Shown in pieces: positions 35,748 through 43,032 of a DNA stretch of 64,000 bases. The notes below the pieces were generated by a model, which was not told the origin of the DNA, did not search any database, and saw only the letters and a program-made list of their open reading frames with translations. Position 1 is the stretch's first letter; the number at the start of each line of letters is the position of its first letter. The DNA lies in the NCBI RefSeq assembly GCF_009184425.1, contig NZ_WELG01000002.1, positions 1 to 64,000 of the forward strand, written 5' to 3'. The translations under genes and the position numbers were made by a program. Origin of the DNA: Flagellimonas olearia (GTDB taxonomy: Bacteria > Bacteroidota > Bacteroidia > Flavobacteriales > Flavobacteriaceae).

Positions 35748-35767
35748 CTGTGGTATCGCATCTGCGT

Positions 35768-35962
35768 ATGAATAGAATCAAAGCCGTATTAAAACAACAA
35801 GGCAGGACCCAAACTTGGCTGGCCGAGCAAATTGGCAAAAGCTATGTGGTGGTCACCAATTACTGCAACAACAAAACACAGCCCAGCATTCCCATTTTAT
35901 ATGAGATGGCCAAGGTCTTGGACGTGGACGTCCGGGAACTGTTGGTACCTTCCAAAGAGTAA
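35768..35962 (+). CDS. XRE-family helix-turn-helix regulator, copy 1
   Basis: A 64-residue protein made of one helix-turn-helix domain: MNRIKAVLKQQGRTQTWLAE, then QIGKSYVVVTNYCNNKTQPS and ILYEMAKVLDVDVRELLV. It ends VPSKE. The ATG at 35768 is preferred to a GTG at 35750. It resembles the small Cro/C-protein-like regulators that precede restriction-modification genes in Bacteroidetes, but no R-M gene is present. It is divergent from the 97-residue gene, and its last 12 residues are nearly identical to those of copy 2. It probably represses the shared divergent promoter. Confidence 0.82.
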   Translation: MNRIKAVLKQQGRTQTWLAEQIGKSYVVVTNYCNNKTQPSIPILYEMAKVLDVDVRELLVPSKE

Positions 35963-35965
35963 CCC

Positions 35966-36007
35966 TGTCATTTCGAACCGACTGAAAAGGAGCGTGAGAA
36001 ATCTCAC
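35966..36007. repeat. REP-like palindrome type A, copy A1
   Basis: TGTCATTTCGAACCGACTGA-type element reaching to GAGAAATCTCA. It directly follows the XRE copy 1 stop. It is the same kind of intergenic repeat as A2 (36675-36733), A3/A4, A5/A6 and A7. Confidence 0.7.
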
Positions 36008-36034
36008 AATTACCAATAATGGTGCCGTTCCCGC

Positions 36035-36328
36035 CTACCCCTCCAAACACCCCAACAACTTTAAATAACATTCCTCTGCCACGGGCAACAAGGCTTCGCC
36101 CAAATAGGTGGTGGGGTATTGTGGCGCCTCGTCCAAAAAGGTACCATACACCTCTGCAAAGTCATCCATTTGGTGGGGTGGTACTTCCATAAGTTGGGCT
36201 ACGATAGTGATCAGGTCCAAAGCATACAATCCGCCATCGTCCAAACCCATATGGCGGAGGGTTTCGGTAAGTTGGCTGTGTTTTAAATCTTGTTGGATCA
36301 GGCGAATGATGTGGGACTTGTCAAACAT
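36035..36328 (-). CDS. 97-residue conserved protein, copy 2 of a duplicated module
   Basis: Second copy of the protein encoded at 35324-35617, with the same DDGGLYALDLITIVAQLMEV and YPTTYLGEAL segments. It differs from copy 1 mainly in the first nine residues (MFDKSHIIR against MDNRELVVQ), which is unusual because the remainder is nearly unchanged; the 5' end of the reading frame lies beside a divergent, differently regulated promoter. Four changes occur elsewhere: S/T, R/Q, W/L and K/L. It is divergent from XRE copy 2. Function unknown; the conservation suggests a real, selected protein. Confidence 0.7.
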   Translation of the reverse strand: MFDKSHIIRLIQQDLKHSQLTETLRHMGLDDGGLYALDLITIVAQLMEVPPHQMDDFAEVYGTFLDEAPQYPTTYLGEALLPVAEECYLKLLGCLEG

Positions 36329-36351
36329 ATTGATTAAATTTTCGATGCTTA

Positions 36352-36395
36352 AATGTAAAACAAAATTACATTAATGCAAATAATATTTACATTTT
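36352..36395. promoter_or_regulatory. Palindromic operator candidate, module 2
   Basis: AATGTAA (36352-36358) and TTACATT (36366-36372) form an inverted repeat, with a further TTTACATTTT at 36386-36395. The sequence is different from the module 1 palindrome, in keeping with the divergence of the two HTH domains. Confidence 0.5.
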
Positions 36396-36463
36396 AAATC
36401 ACATTTATGAAATAAAGATTTTCATAAGTGTAAAGCAGAATGGCATTTTGTACATTTGGTTGG

Positions 36464-36670
36464 ATGAATGAGAAGTTCAACAGAATCAAAGAAATCTTGG
36501 TCAGACAAGGTGTTAGCCAAAAAGACTTGGCATTACAACTTGACAAGAATGAGCACACCGTCTCCAACTGGTGTATCAACAAATCCCAACCTCATTTGAA
36601 AGATCTATTTAAAATCGCTGAGATTTTAGACGTGGATGTATGTGAACTGTTGGTGCCTTCCAAAGAGTAA
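36464..36670 (+). CDS. XRE-family helix-turn-helix regulator, copy 2
   Basis: A 68-residue HTH protein: MNEKFNRIKEILVRQGVSQK, DLALQLDKNEHTVSNWCINK and DLFKIAEILDVDVCELLVPS. Its recognition helix (NEHTVSNWC) differs from copy 1 (SYVVVTNYC), so the two probably bind different operators, yet the C-terminus LDVDV.ELLVPSKE is shared. A TACATTTG -7-like box (36451-36458) lies only 6 bp before the ATG at 36464, which hints at a leaderless or near-leaderless mRNA; an earlier ATG at 36440 is in frame. The paired gene is the 97-residue copy 2. Confidence 0.82.
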   Translation: MNEKFNRIKEILVRQGVSQKDLALQLDKNEHTVSNWCINKSQPHLKDLFKIAEILDVDVCELLVPSKE

Positions 36671-36674
36671 TCCA

Positions 36675-36843
36675 GTCATTTCGAACCCCAGTCCCGAGCT
36701 TGTGAGGGAGCTAAAGGAGCGTGAGAAATCTCACAGTTACCAACCAAAAGAAAAAATAGATTTCTCAGTCGCTGCTCTTCTTCGAAATGACTTAGTCCTT
36801 TTCTTGGTCATTTCGAACTGACCGAAGGGAATGTGAGAAATCT
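36675..36843. repeat. REP-like palindromes A2, A3 and A4
   Basis: A2 (36675-36733) follows the XRE copy 2 stop and contains GTCATTTCGAACCCCAGTCC, reaching to GAGAAATCTCA. A3 (36758-36791) is the inverted form (AGATTTCTCAG...TTCGAAATGAC) and A4 (36806-36843) is again direct. A3 and A4 face each other as a typical BIME pair and run into the 3' end of the GIY-YIG gene. Confidence 0.7.
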
Positions 36844-37141
36844 ATACCACATCATGGTCCAAAAATTTCCAATCAGGGTTAAATGAAGTAATCAACCTAT
36901 CTTTCTTTTCCCTACGCCATTTTTTGAGCTCCTTTTCACGGGCGATTGCCATTTGAATCGAGTCGAATCGTTCATAATACACTAGATGGTAACAGTTATA
37001 TTTTCCAGCAAAAGATTGTTTGGAGTTTACACCATCGGAATAATGCTCTGAAAGTCTTCTTTGAATGGCATTGGTGACCCCGATGTAGAGTACTGTCCTA
37101 TTCTCATTGGTAGTGATATACACAAAATAAGGTGAGAGCAT
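36842..37141 (-). CDS. GIY-YIG nuclease-family protein
   Basis: A 99-residue protein, the whole of a GIY-YIG domain: FVYITTNENRTVLYIGVTNA gives the YIT-x9-YIG pair, RRLSEH supplies the conserved Arg and His, and KELKKWRREKKDRLI the C-terminal helix with Lys/Arg. Length and layout match the UPF0213/YhbQ-type single-domain nucleases. Such genes often sit among repeated palindromes in Bacteroidetes, as here, where REP elements A2-A7 surround it on both sides. Its cellular substrate is unknown; a role in repeat maintenance is speculation. Confidence 0.85.
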   Translation of the reverse strand: MLSPYFVYITTNENRTVLYIGVTNAIQRRLSEHYSDGVNSKQSFAGKYNCYHLVYYERFDSIQMAIAREKELKKWRREKKDRLITSFNPDWKFLDHDVV

Positions 37142-37156
37142 TGCTTTTCAGGTTTT

Positions 37157-37314
37157 AGATTTCTCAGTCGCTACGCTTCTTCGAAATGACAAACTCCACT
37201 TTATTGGTCATTTCGAACCGACTGAAAGGAGTGTGAGAAATCTCAAAACTATCAAAAACAAAAAACATCAATAGATTTCTCAATCGTCACTACGTTCCTC
37301 ATTTCGAAATGACA
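37157..37314. repeat. REP-like palindromes A5, A6 and A7
   Basis: A5 (37157-37190, inverted), A6 (37206-37245, direct) and A7 (37273-37314, inverted) repeat the ATTTCGAA...GAGAAATCT unit. They fill the gap between the GIY-YIG gene start and the LRR lipoprotein gene. No promoter could be separated from them. Confidence 0.7.
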
Positions 37315-37400
37315 AAAGTTAATAAAATGCTAAAGCCCACCTATGCTGTAACGCATGGGGCATAATCCCGTCTTGTAGGCAATCATCAAAAAACCTAAAC

Positions 37401-38300
37401 ATGAAAAAAGCCTACGCTATCGTAGCACTCTCTTTATTTTTACTTGCCGCATGCTCCAAAAGCGATGAGCAACCCAATCCCAACGAAGACGCCTACCTGC
37501 ACATTCCGGATCCCCATTTTGAGACCGTTCTGGTAGAACAGGGCATAGACACGGACGGTACCGTGGACCAACAAATGCTGCGCACCGATGCAGAAAAGCT
37601 AACCTATTTGGACCTCAGCCCTTCGGGCCAGTTTGGCGATATTGCCGACCTTACCGGTATTGAGGGTTTTGTAAACCTAAAGTTCCTGGCCGCCAGCGGG
37701 CAAAAATTGGAGGAAATCGATTTAAGTGCCAACACCCAGTTGGACACCCTGTACCTGCAGGCCAATTACCTTACCCATATTGATCTGGCCAACAACCCCA
37801 ACCTCTTGTTGGTGAACGCGGAGTCCAACGAACTGACTTCCATTGAAGGCCTGTCCGAGGCCACCCAACTGAAAAAGTTGTACCTGTCCTTTAACAACGT
37901 GGAAGATCTACAATTGGACAATCCCAATTTGGAGTTGTTGCATATGGGCCAGAACCTGTTAACATCCATAGATATCAGCGGGGCGGTGAACCTCAAGAAC
38001 ATCTTCTTGATCAGCAATGCACTCACCACGGTGGACCTGAGCCAGAACACTTTGGTGGAGACTATTTTACTTTCGGACAATGCGATCCAAACCATTGACC
38101 TTTCGCACAACAGCAACCTGACGCATCTCTATATTTCGAGCAATGTGCTGACCAGTCTCGATGTGAGCAACAACCACGAACTTATCGATCTACGTGCCGA
38201 TAGGAATCCGACCTTGAACTGCATCAAAATTGGGTCCGGGCAGGAGATTCCCACCGTATCAAAATCGGATTACCAGGAACTGAACACGGTTTGTGAGTAG
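37401..38300 (+). CDS. Leucine-rich-repeat lipoprotein
   Basis: A 299-residue predicted surface or periplasmic lipoprotein. The signal peptide ends in the lipobox LLAAC (Cys at about 19), followed by a flexible SKSDEQPNPNEDAYL linker. From about residue 75 there are about eight leucine-rich repeats of 20-22 residues of the kind LxLxxNxLtxIDLsxNxxL (for example LYLQANYLTHIDLANNPNLL). The chain ends with a capping segment (LNCIKIGSGQEIPTVSKSDY). LRRs of this kind mediate protein binding; the ligand is unknown. Confidence 0.85.
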   Translation: MKKAYAIVALSLFLLAACSKSDEQPNPNEDAYLHIPDPHFETVLVEQGIDTDGTVDQQMLRTDAEKLTYLDLSPSGQFGDIADLTGIEGFVNLKFLAASGQKLEEIDLSANTQLDTLYLQANYLTHIDLANNPNLLLVNAESNELTSIEGLSEATQLKKLYLSFNNVEDLQLDNPNLELLHMGQNLLTSIDISGAVNLKNIFLISNALTTVDLSQNTLVETILLSDNAIQTIDLSHNSNLTHLYISSNVLTSLDVSNNHELIDLRADRNPTLNCIKIGSGQEIPTVSKSDYQELNTVCE

Positions 38301-38312
38301 GCCTAAAATGGA

Positions 38313-39590
38313 CTAAAACACTTTTCGGACCGCCTCAATGGTCCTGTCCAGATCATCGTAGCTGAGGGCATCGTTCAAAAAGTAGCTTTCAAAGGCAGAG
38401 GGCGGTAAGTATACCCCGTTCTCCAACATGCCGTGGAAGTATTTCTTAAAGGTATCGTTGTTCCCTTTGGCCGAGGAGGCAAAATCCACCACAGGTTGGT
38501 CCGTAAAGTGTACGGAGATCATGCTTCCATAGCGGTTGATCTGGTGTACCACCCCTTTTTCGGTAAGCACCTCGGCAATGCCTTTGTGAAGGTGCTCGGT
38601 TTTTTCCGCCAAGCTGGTAAACACCTCAGGGCGATTGTTGAGTTCGGTGAGCATGGCCAGTCCGGCACTCATGGCCAAGGGGTTCCCGCTGAGGGTCCCT
38701 GCTTGGTACACTGGCCCTTCGGGGGCCAAATGCGCCATTATCTCGGCACGTGCGGCAAAAGCTCCAACGGGCAGTCCGCCACCGATCACCTTTCCGAACA
38801 TCACCATATCGGCATCCACGCCCAAGGCTTCCTGTGCACCACCTTTCCCCAAACGGAAACCGGTCATCACCTCATCGAACAGCAATAAAATGCCTTCCTC
38901 GGTGCAGAGTTTTCGGAGTCCATGAATAAATTCATCGGTGGGGATGATACAGCCCATGTTCCCGGCAACAGGTTCCAAAATAATGGCGGCTATCCCGCCT
39001 TTATTGGCCTCCGTCAACGCCTCTACACTGGCCAAATCGTTATAGGTGGCCAAAAGGGTGTCCTTGGCCGTACCTTGGGTGACCCCGGGACTGTTGGGGC
39101 TCCCGAACGTAACGGCACCACTCCCTGCCTGGATCAGAAACGAATCGGAATGACCGTGGTAACAGCCCGCAAATTTGATGATCTTGTCCTTGCCCGTGTA
39201 CCCGCGCGCGAGGCGAACGGCACTCATACAGGCTTCGGTACCACTGTTCACAAAACGGATTTTGTCAATATTGGGCACCATGGAAACGGCCAGTTGGGCC
39301 AGTTCGGTCTCAATCTCGGTGGGCATCCCAAAGGAAGTGCCCTTTTTGGCCTTTTCCACCACGGCATTGATCACGGGTTCAAAGGCGTGGCCCAAGATCA
39401 GCGGGCCCCAAGAGGCAATGTAATCGATAAGCTGGTTGCCGTCCACATCATAGAGGTAGGCGCCTTTGGCTTCCTTTACAAAAATAGGGTCGCCGCCCAC
39501 CGCTTTAAACGCCCGTACGGGTGAATTGACCCCTCCGGGGATGTATTTTTTCGCCTCGGCAAACAAGGCACTGCTTCGTTGGTAGATCAT
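38313..39590 (-). CDS. hemL: Glutamate-1-semialdehyde 2,1-aminomutase
   Basis: Converts glutamate-1-semialdehyde to 5-aminolevulinate with PLP, a step of heme synthesis by the C5 route. The 425-residue chain from the ATG at 39590 has the N-terminal [66 protein letters not shown] (the PLP-site Asp) and the Schiff-base Lys267 in [17 protein letters not shown]. The frame is open to 39611 but the signature start is at 39590. It stands alone between a convergent LRR gene and a REP-rich intergenic region. Confidence 0.97.
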   Translation of the reverse strand: MIYQRSSALFAEAKKYIPGGVNSPVRAFKAVGGDPIFVKEAKGAYLYDVDGNQLIDYIASWGPLILGHAFEPVINAVVEKAKKGTSFGMPTEIETELAQLAVSMVPNIDKIRFVNSGTEACMSAVRLARGYTGKDKIIKFAGCYHGHSDSFLIQAGSGAVTFGSPNSPGVTQGTAKDTLLATYNDLASVEALTEANKGGIAAIILEPVAGNMGCIIPTDEFIHGLRKLCTEEGILLLFDEVMTGFRLGKGGAQEALGVDADMVMFGKVIGGGLPVGAFAARAEIMAHLAPEGPVYQAGTLSGNPLAMSAGLAMLTELNNRPEVFTSLAEKTEHLHKGIAEVLTEKGVVHQINRYGSMISVHFTDQPVVDFASSAKGNNDTFKKYFHGMLENGVYLPPSAFESYFLNDALSYDDLDRTIEAVRKVF

Positions 39591-39603
39591 AAATTTAAAT
39601 ATC

Positions 39604-39841
39604 CATGTCATTCCCGTGAATGCGGGAATCTTTTTAATCCATAATTGTCAGTTCGAGCGCAGTCGAGAACAACATCAATAAGCACCCCTCGACTGCACTC
39701 GGGATGACAGAAACATGCTATTCGAACAGCTCCCCGCAAAGGTAAGTAACCTCATACTTTCATGGAAATTGAAAATGTCAGTTCGAGCGCAGTCGAAAAC
39801 GACAATCAATAAGCATCCCTCGACTGCGCTCGGGATGACAG
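39604..39841. repeat. Intergenic REP-like palindromes type B, two copies, plus a short hairpin
   Basis: B1 (39646-39710) and B2 (39777-39841) each read GTCAGTTCGAGCGCAGTCGA, then about 25 bp, then CCCTCGACTGC.CTCGGGATGACAG, so the halves pair. A third unit at 39604-39636 contains ATTCCCG-TGAAT-GCGGGAAT with CTTTTT. This is a different family from type A. A related sequence also occurs inside the gene at 45385-46344. Confidence 0.7.
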
Positions 39842-39863
39842 CTCGATATAACAAGGAAAATTT

Positions 39864-40718
39864 TTATTTTGATTTTTCTTTTCGGATGTTCAATACCTGA
39901 CCGATGGAAATGATATTGTCATTGAGATTGTTGAGCCTTCTTATCTCATCCACGGAGATGGCATATTTTCTGGAAATGGCATACAGGGTCTCTCCCTTTT
40001 CCACCACATGGGTGAGCACTTCAAAGCTTTTGGGTTCCCGGACCACTTCCAGCCCTCCTCGAACCACATCCTCATCGTATTGGTGCAGATCGTACCGCTC
40101 GATCAAAGCGATGAGCTTTTGGGGATACGCACGGTCCGTGGCATAACCCGCCTGACGGAGGCCGTGGGCCCATTTTTTATAGTCGTCCTTACGGTAATTG
40201 AACAAAAAGGCATATCGGGAACGGGACGAAAGGAAGATACTATGGTCCCGGAACGAAAACATGGGGTGGTTGTATTTTCTAAAACACTCCCCTTTGGCGT
40301 CATCGTCATGAAAATCGTATTCCCCCTGCCATCCGGTATGGCATTTGATCCCAAAGTGGTTGTTGGTCTTTTTGGTCAGCTCCCCTCTTCCAGAGCCACT
40401 CTCCAAAATACCTTGGGCCAAGGTGATGCTGGCCGGAATGCCAAAGGCACGCATTTCGTACTGGGCAATCTCGGCAAAGGTCTTGATATATTCCTCGGTA
40501 TTTGTGATGGGAAAGTGCTCAAACCTTCCTGGATCCGCAGGCATGGGATACAGATCGGAACCTTCCGCGTTTTCTTCCGCAGCGACAGGCCTTTCATCCT
40601 TGTTTTCGTTATTCCTGACAATGGGAGCGCCCTTTTTGTGGGTCGAGGTCCGTTTTTTGGCACCACAAGAAGTCAACAGCAGTGCCACAACAAGTACATA
40701 TCCAATTCGCCTGATCAT
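39864..40718 (-). CDS. Glucosaminidase-type peptidoglycan hydrolase with LysM domain
   Basis: A 284-residue exported lipoprotein: signal peptide with lipobox LLTSC (Cys18), a Lys/Glu-rich linker (20-70), and a lysozyme-fold GH73-type glucosaminidase domain at about 75-225 with ITLAQGILESGSGRGELTKK, then HFGIKCH and the YRKYNHPMFSFRDHS-like region. A C-terminal LysM module at about 235-280 follows (VVEKGETLYAISRKYAISVD, then LNDNIISIGQVLNI). The start codon overlaps the stop of the PLP-enzyme gene by 4 bp (ATGA). It probably acts in cell-wall turnover and separation. Confidence 0.88.
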   Translation of the reverse strand: MIRRIGYVLVVALLLTSCGAKKRTSTHKKGAPIVRNNENKDERPVAAEENAEGSDLYPMPADPGRFEHFPITNTEEYIKTFAEIAQYEMRAFGIPASITLAQGILESGSGRGELTKKTNNHFGIKCHTGWQGEYDFHDDDAKGECFRKYNHPMFSFRDHSIFLSSRSRYAFLFNYRKDDYKKWAHGLRQAGYATDRAYPQKLIALIERYDLHQYDEDVVRGGLEVVREPKSFEVLTHVVEKGETLYAISRKYAISVDEIRRLNNLNDNIISIGQVLNIRKEKSK

Positions 40719-41620
40719 ATATCCAATAAGGGTAAATTTTTCTTTTTCAGCACAGTGTTCATTCCCGCTATCCCTTGCAGACCCCCCGTATGGATGGCCA
40801 AAATATGGGTTCCCTTTGGGAAAAAATCCTGTTTTGCCAGTTCAAAAATACCAAAAAGCAGTTTACCTGTGTAGATGGGATCCAACGGAACCCCGGTTTC
40901 TTCTTTAAAGGTATTGATGAAATGAATCAATTCTTCACTCACTTTGGCATATCCCCCAAAATGAAAATCGGTCATCAATTCCCATTGATCGTTCCGTACA
41001 AATGTATGAATATCCTGTTTCAAAAAATCACCCTTCAATGCGGGAAAGCCCAAAATGGTCTGGTGGGGTTTTGCCGAATTGATGAGTCCGGCCAAGGTTC
41101 CTCCCGTTCCCACACTACTGCAGATATAGTGGAAGTTGGAATCGGCCTCCGTTACAATTTCCTCGCAGCCTTTTACGGCAAGGGTATTGGTACCGCCTTC
41201 GGGCAGTAGGTAGAAATCACCAAATTCCTCTTTTAAAGTACGGAGAAAACCCTCTTCGCTTTTTTGTCGATAATCGCTTCGCGACACAAAATGGAACCGC
41301 ATGCCATGGTCATGAGCCAAGTTCAAAGTGGGATTGTCCTGCCACTTATCCTGCAATTCCTCGCCCCTGATCACGCCAACGGTCTTAAATCCTTCTTCAT
41401 GTCCGGCACAGGCCACTGCGGCAATATGGTTGGAAAAGGCCCCACCAAAGGTGAGCAGGGTATGGTGTCCCAATTTTTGGGCTTCGAGCAGATTGTATTT
41501 CAGCTTTCGGTATTTGTTCCCGGAAATCTGCGGATGGATGGTATCTTCCCTTTTGATATGGAGCGTCACGCCCTTTTCTCGAAGCAAGGGCACATCAATA
41601 TGCTGATTGGGAATGTTCAA
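40715..41620 (-). CDS. PLP-dependent ACC deaminase/D-cysteine desulfhydrase-family enzyme
   Basis: A 301-residue cytoplasmic fold-type II PLP enzyme. The Schiff-base Lys is in SGNKYRKLKYN (Lys48 with respect to the TTG start), the phosphate loop GTGGTLAGLI is at about 177-186, and the substrate-region pattern TFGGAFSNHIAAVACAG is at about 70-86. The family includes 1-aminocyclopropane-1-carboxylate deaminase and D-cysteine desulfhydrase, and the substrate cannot be told from sequence. No ATG lies in frame near the N-terminus, so the TTG at 41620 is used. It is preceded after 9 bp by a small HExxH-containing gene. Confidence 0.85.
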   Translation of the reverse strand: MNIPNQHIDVPLLREKGVTLHIKREDTIHPQISGNKYRKLKYNLLEAQKLGHHTLLTFGGAFSNHIAAVACAGHEEGFKTVGVIRGEELQDKWQDNPTLNLAHDHGMRFHFVSRSDYRQKSEEGFLRTLKEEFGDFYLLPEGGTNTLAVKGCEEIVTEADSNFHYICSSVGTGGTLAGLINSAKPHQTILGFPALKGDFLKQDIHTFVRNDQWELMTDFHFGGYAKVSEELIHFINTFKEETGVPLDPIYTGKLLFGIFELAKQDFFPKGTHILAIHTGGLQGIAGMNTVLKKKNLPLLDI

Positions 41621-41629
41621 AGTGAATGC

Positions 41630-41959
41630 TTATCGCGTCAGGTACTGCATAAAACCAAACCGTTTCCGCTTGGAAAGATACTCCATATCCCTTTCATTGG
41701 CATAGGCCTCACGCTCAAAACTGATGTTCTGGTAGGCCCGGTAGCTATCCAAATATAGGACGGTACGCAAAATCCATTCTGAAAAATAGAGGAAGTAAAA
41801 AGGTACAAGTAACAGTTCCCGCTGCTGTCGGAGATGGATGCGCTCGTGGTTGATGAGCACATCATCGGTTCGCAGGGCACCTTCCTTCAGGATGATGAAA
41901 GGCCAGAGCGATAGCCCGACATAGTTTTTGTAGAAGAAATGTTTAAAGATCAATATCAC
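41630..41959 (-). CDS. Small membrane-associated protein with HExxH motif
   Basis: A 109-residue protein. It contains DDVLINHERIHLRQQREL, an HExxH zinc-binding motif resembling the catalytic helix of M56/BlaR1-type proteases, plus hydrophobic segments (LLLVPFYFLYFSEWILRTVL) and FEREAYANERD, a candidate third ligand region. No ATG is in frame; GTG at 41959 is the likely start. It is too short to be a full BlaR1 receptor. It is the first gene of a three-gene run with the PLP enzyme and the glucosaminidase. Confidence 0.6.
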   Translation of the reverse strand: MILIFKHFFYKNYVGLSLWPFIILKEGALRTDDVLINHERIHLRQQRELLLVPFYFLYFSEWILRTVLYLDSYRAYQNISFEREAYANERDMEYLSKRKRFGFMQYLTR

Positions 41960-42129
41960 TTGAAAACGTTCAAGGGTTCCTCACAAATATAACAGCTTAC
42001 GGAAAAGAAAAATGGACCTTATCGACAATACCATTAACATTTTCGGTGAATAACCTGTTTCGGAAATCTTAAAATCCTAGCGGTTTTGCCATATAAGCCT
42101 TACTTTTAAATAACGAATCGGTGCCGTAG

Positions 42130-42294
<165 letters not shown>

Positions 42295-42357
42295 AACCGG
42301 TTTTCGGCATAATCTTTGTGGTTTTTATTATAATCTCAACACTTCAAAAAAAGTACT

Positions 42358-42930
42358 ATGAAAAATTTTAAACTATACATTTTGACTGCACTTTCGGTGG
42401 TTCTGTTGGCCTCCTGCAGTTCCGTTAGGGTGGTTTCCGACTACGACAAGCAAGCGGACTTCAACACGTACAGAAGCTATGCTTTTTACAAAACTGGGAT
42501 TGACAAGGCTCAGATTTCAGACTTGGACAAGAAACGTATTTTACGGGCCATTGAGGCCGAATTGGGTTCCCGTGGTTTTGTCAAATCCGACAACCCTGAT
42601 GTCTTGATCAGCATTTTTACCAAGGAACGGGAACGTGTGGACGTCTACAACAACAACTTTGGTTGGGGTTATGGCGCATTCTACAACCCATGGGTCTGGG
42701 GTCCAGGCTGGGGATGGGGCTGGAACAACAATAATGTGAGCACCCGAACCGAAGGCTCTCTTTATATTGATGTCATTGACGCCAACAAAAAGGAACTGGT
42801 ATGGCAAGGTCGCGGTGTGGGCACCTTGAACAATACCAAGGATATTGAGAAAAAGGAAGCGCGCATCAAAGAATTTGTGTCGCAGATCCTACAGGAATAT
42901 CCTCCTACCACGGCAGTTGCCGTCAACTAA
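42358..42930 (+). CDS. DUF4136-type lipoprotein
   Basis: A 190-residue lipoprotein with signal peptide and lipobox LLASC (Cys at about 20). It has the DUF4136 pattern: VSDYDKQADFNTYRSYAFYK near the N-terminus, a Gly/Trp-rich low-complexity middle (WGYGAFYNPWVWGPGWGWGW) and a C-terminal strand-helix unit (LYIDVIDANKKELVWQGRG). Its function is unknown; DUF4136 proteins are common envelope lipoproteins. It is followed by a strong terminator. Confidence 0.85.
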   Translation: MKNFKLYILTALSVVLLASCSSVRVVSDYDKQADFNTYRSYAFYKTGIDKAQISDLDKKRILRAIEAELGSRGFVKSDNPDVLISIFTKERERVDVYNNNFGWGYGAFYNPWVWGPGWGWGWNNNNVSTRTEGSLYIDVIDANKKELVWQGRGVGTLNNTKDIEKKEARIKEFVSQILQEYPPTTAVAVN

Positions 42931-42936
42931 AAATAT

Positions 42937-42962
42937 AAGCCGCCCTTTGGGCGGCTTTTTTA
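42937..42962 (+). terminator. Terminator after the DUF4136 gene
   Basis: AAGCCGCCC (42937-42945), TTT loop, GGGCGGCTT (42949-42957), then TTTTT. Confidence 0.9.
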
Positions 42963-43032
42963 TGGTCCTTCTTCCAAATTTTCTGGTTTGCGATAACGAT
43001 TTCGTATCTTTAGGCAGTACAAAATTGCACGT

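Noticed and set aside
35768..36670. Restriction-modification locus
   Set aside because: The XRE proteins resemble control proteins, but no methyltransferase or endonuclease reading frame lies nearby. The GIY-YIG protein is a lone domain typical of UPF0213.
39646..39841. Transposon terminal repeats
   Set aside because: Both copies are in the same orientation, contain no transposase between them, and are internally palindromic as REP elements are.
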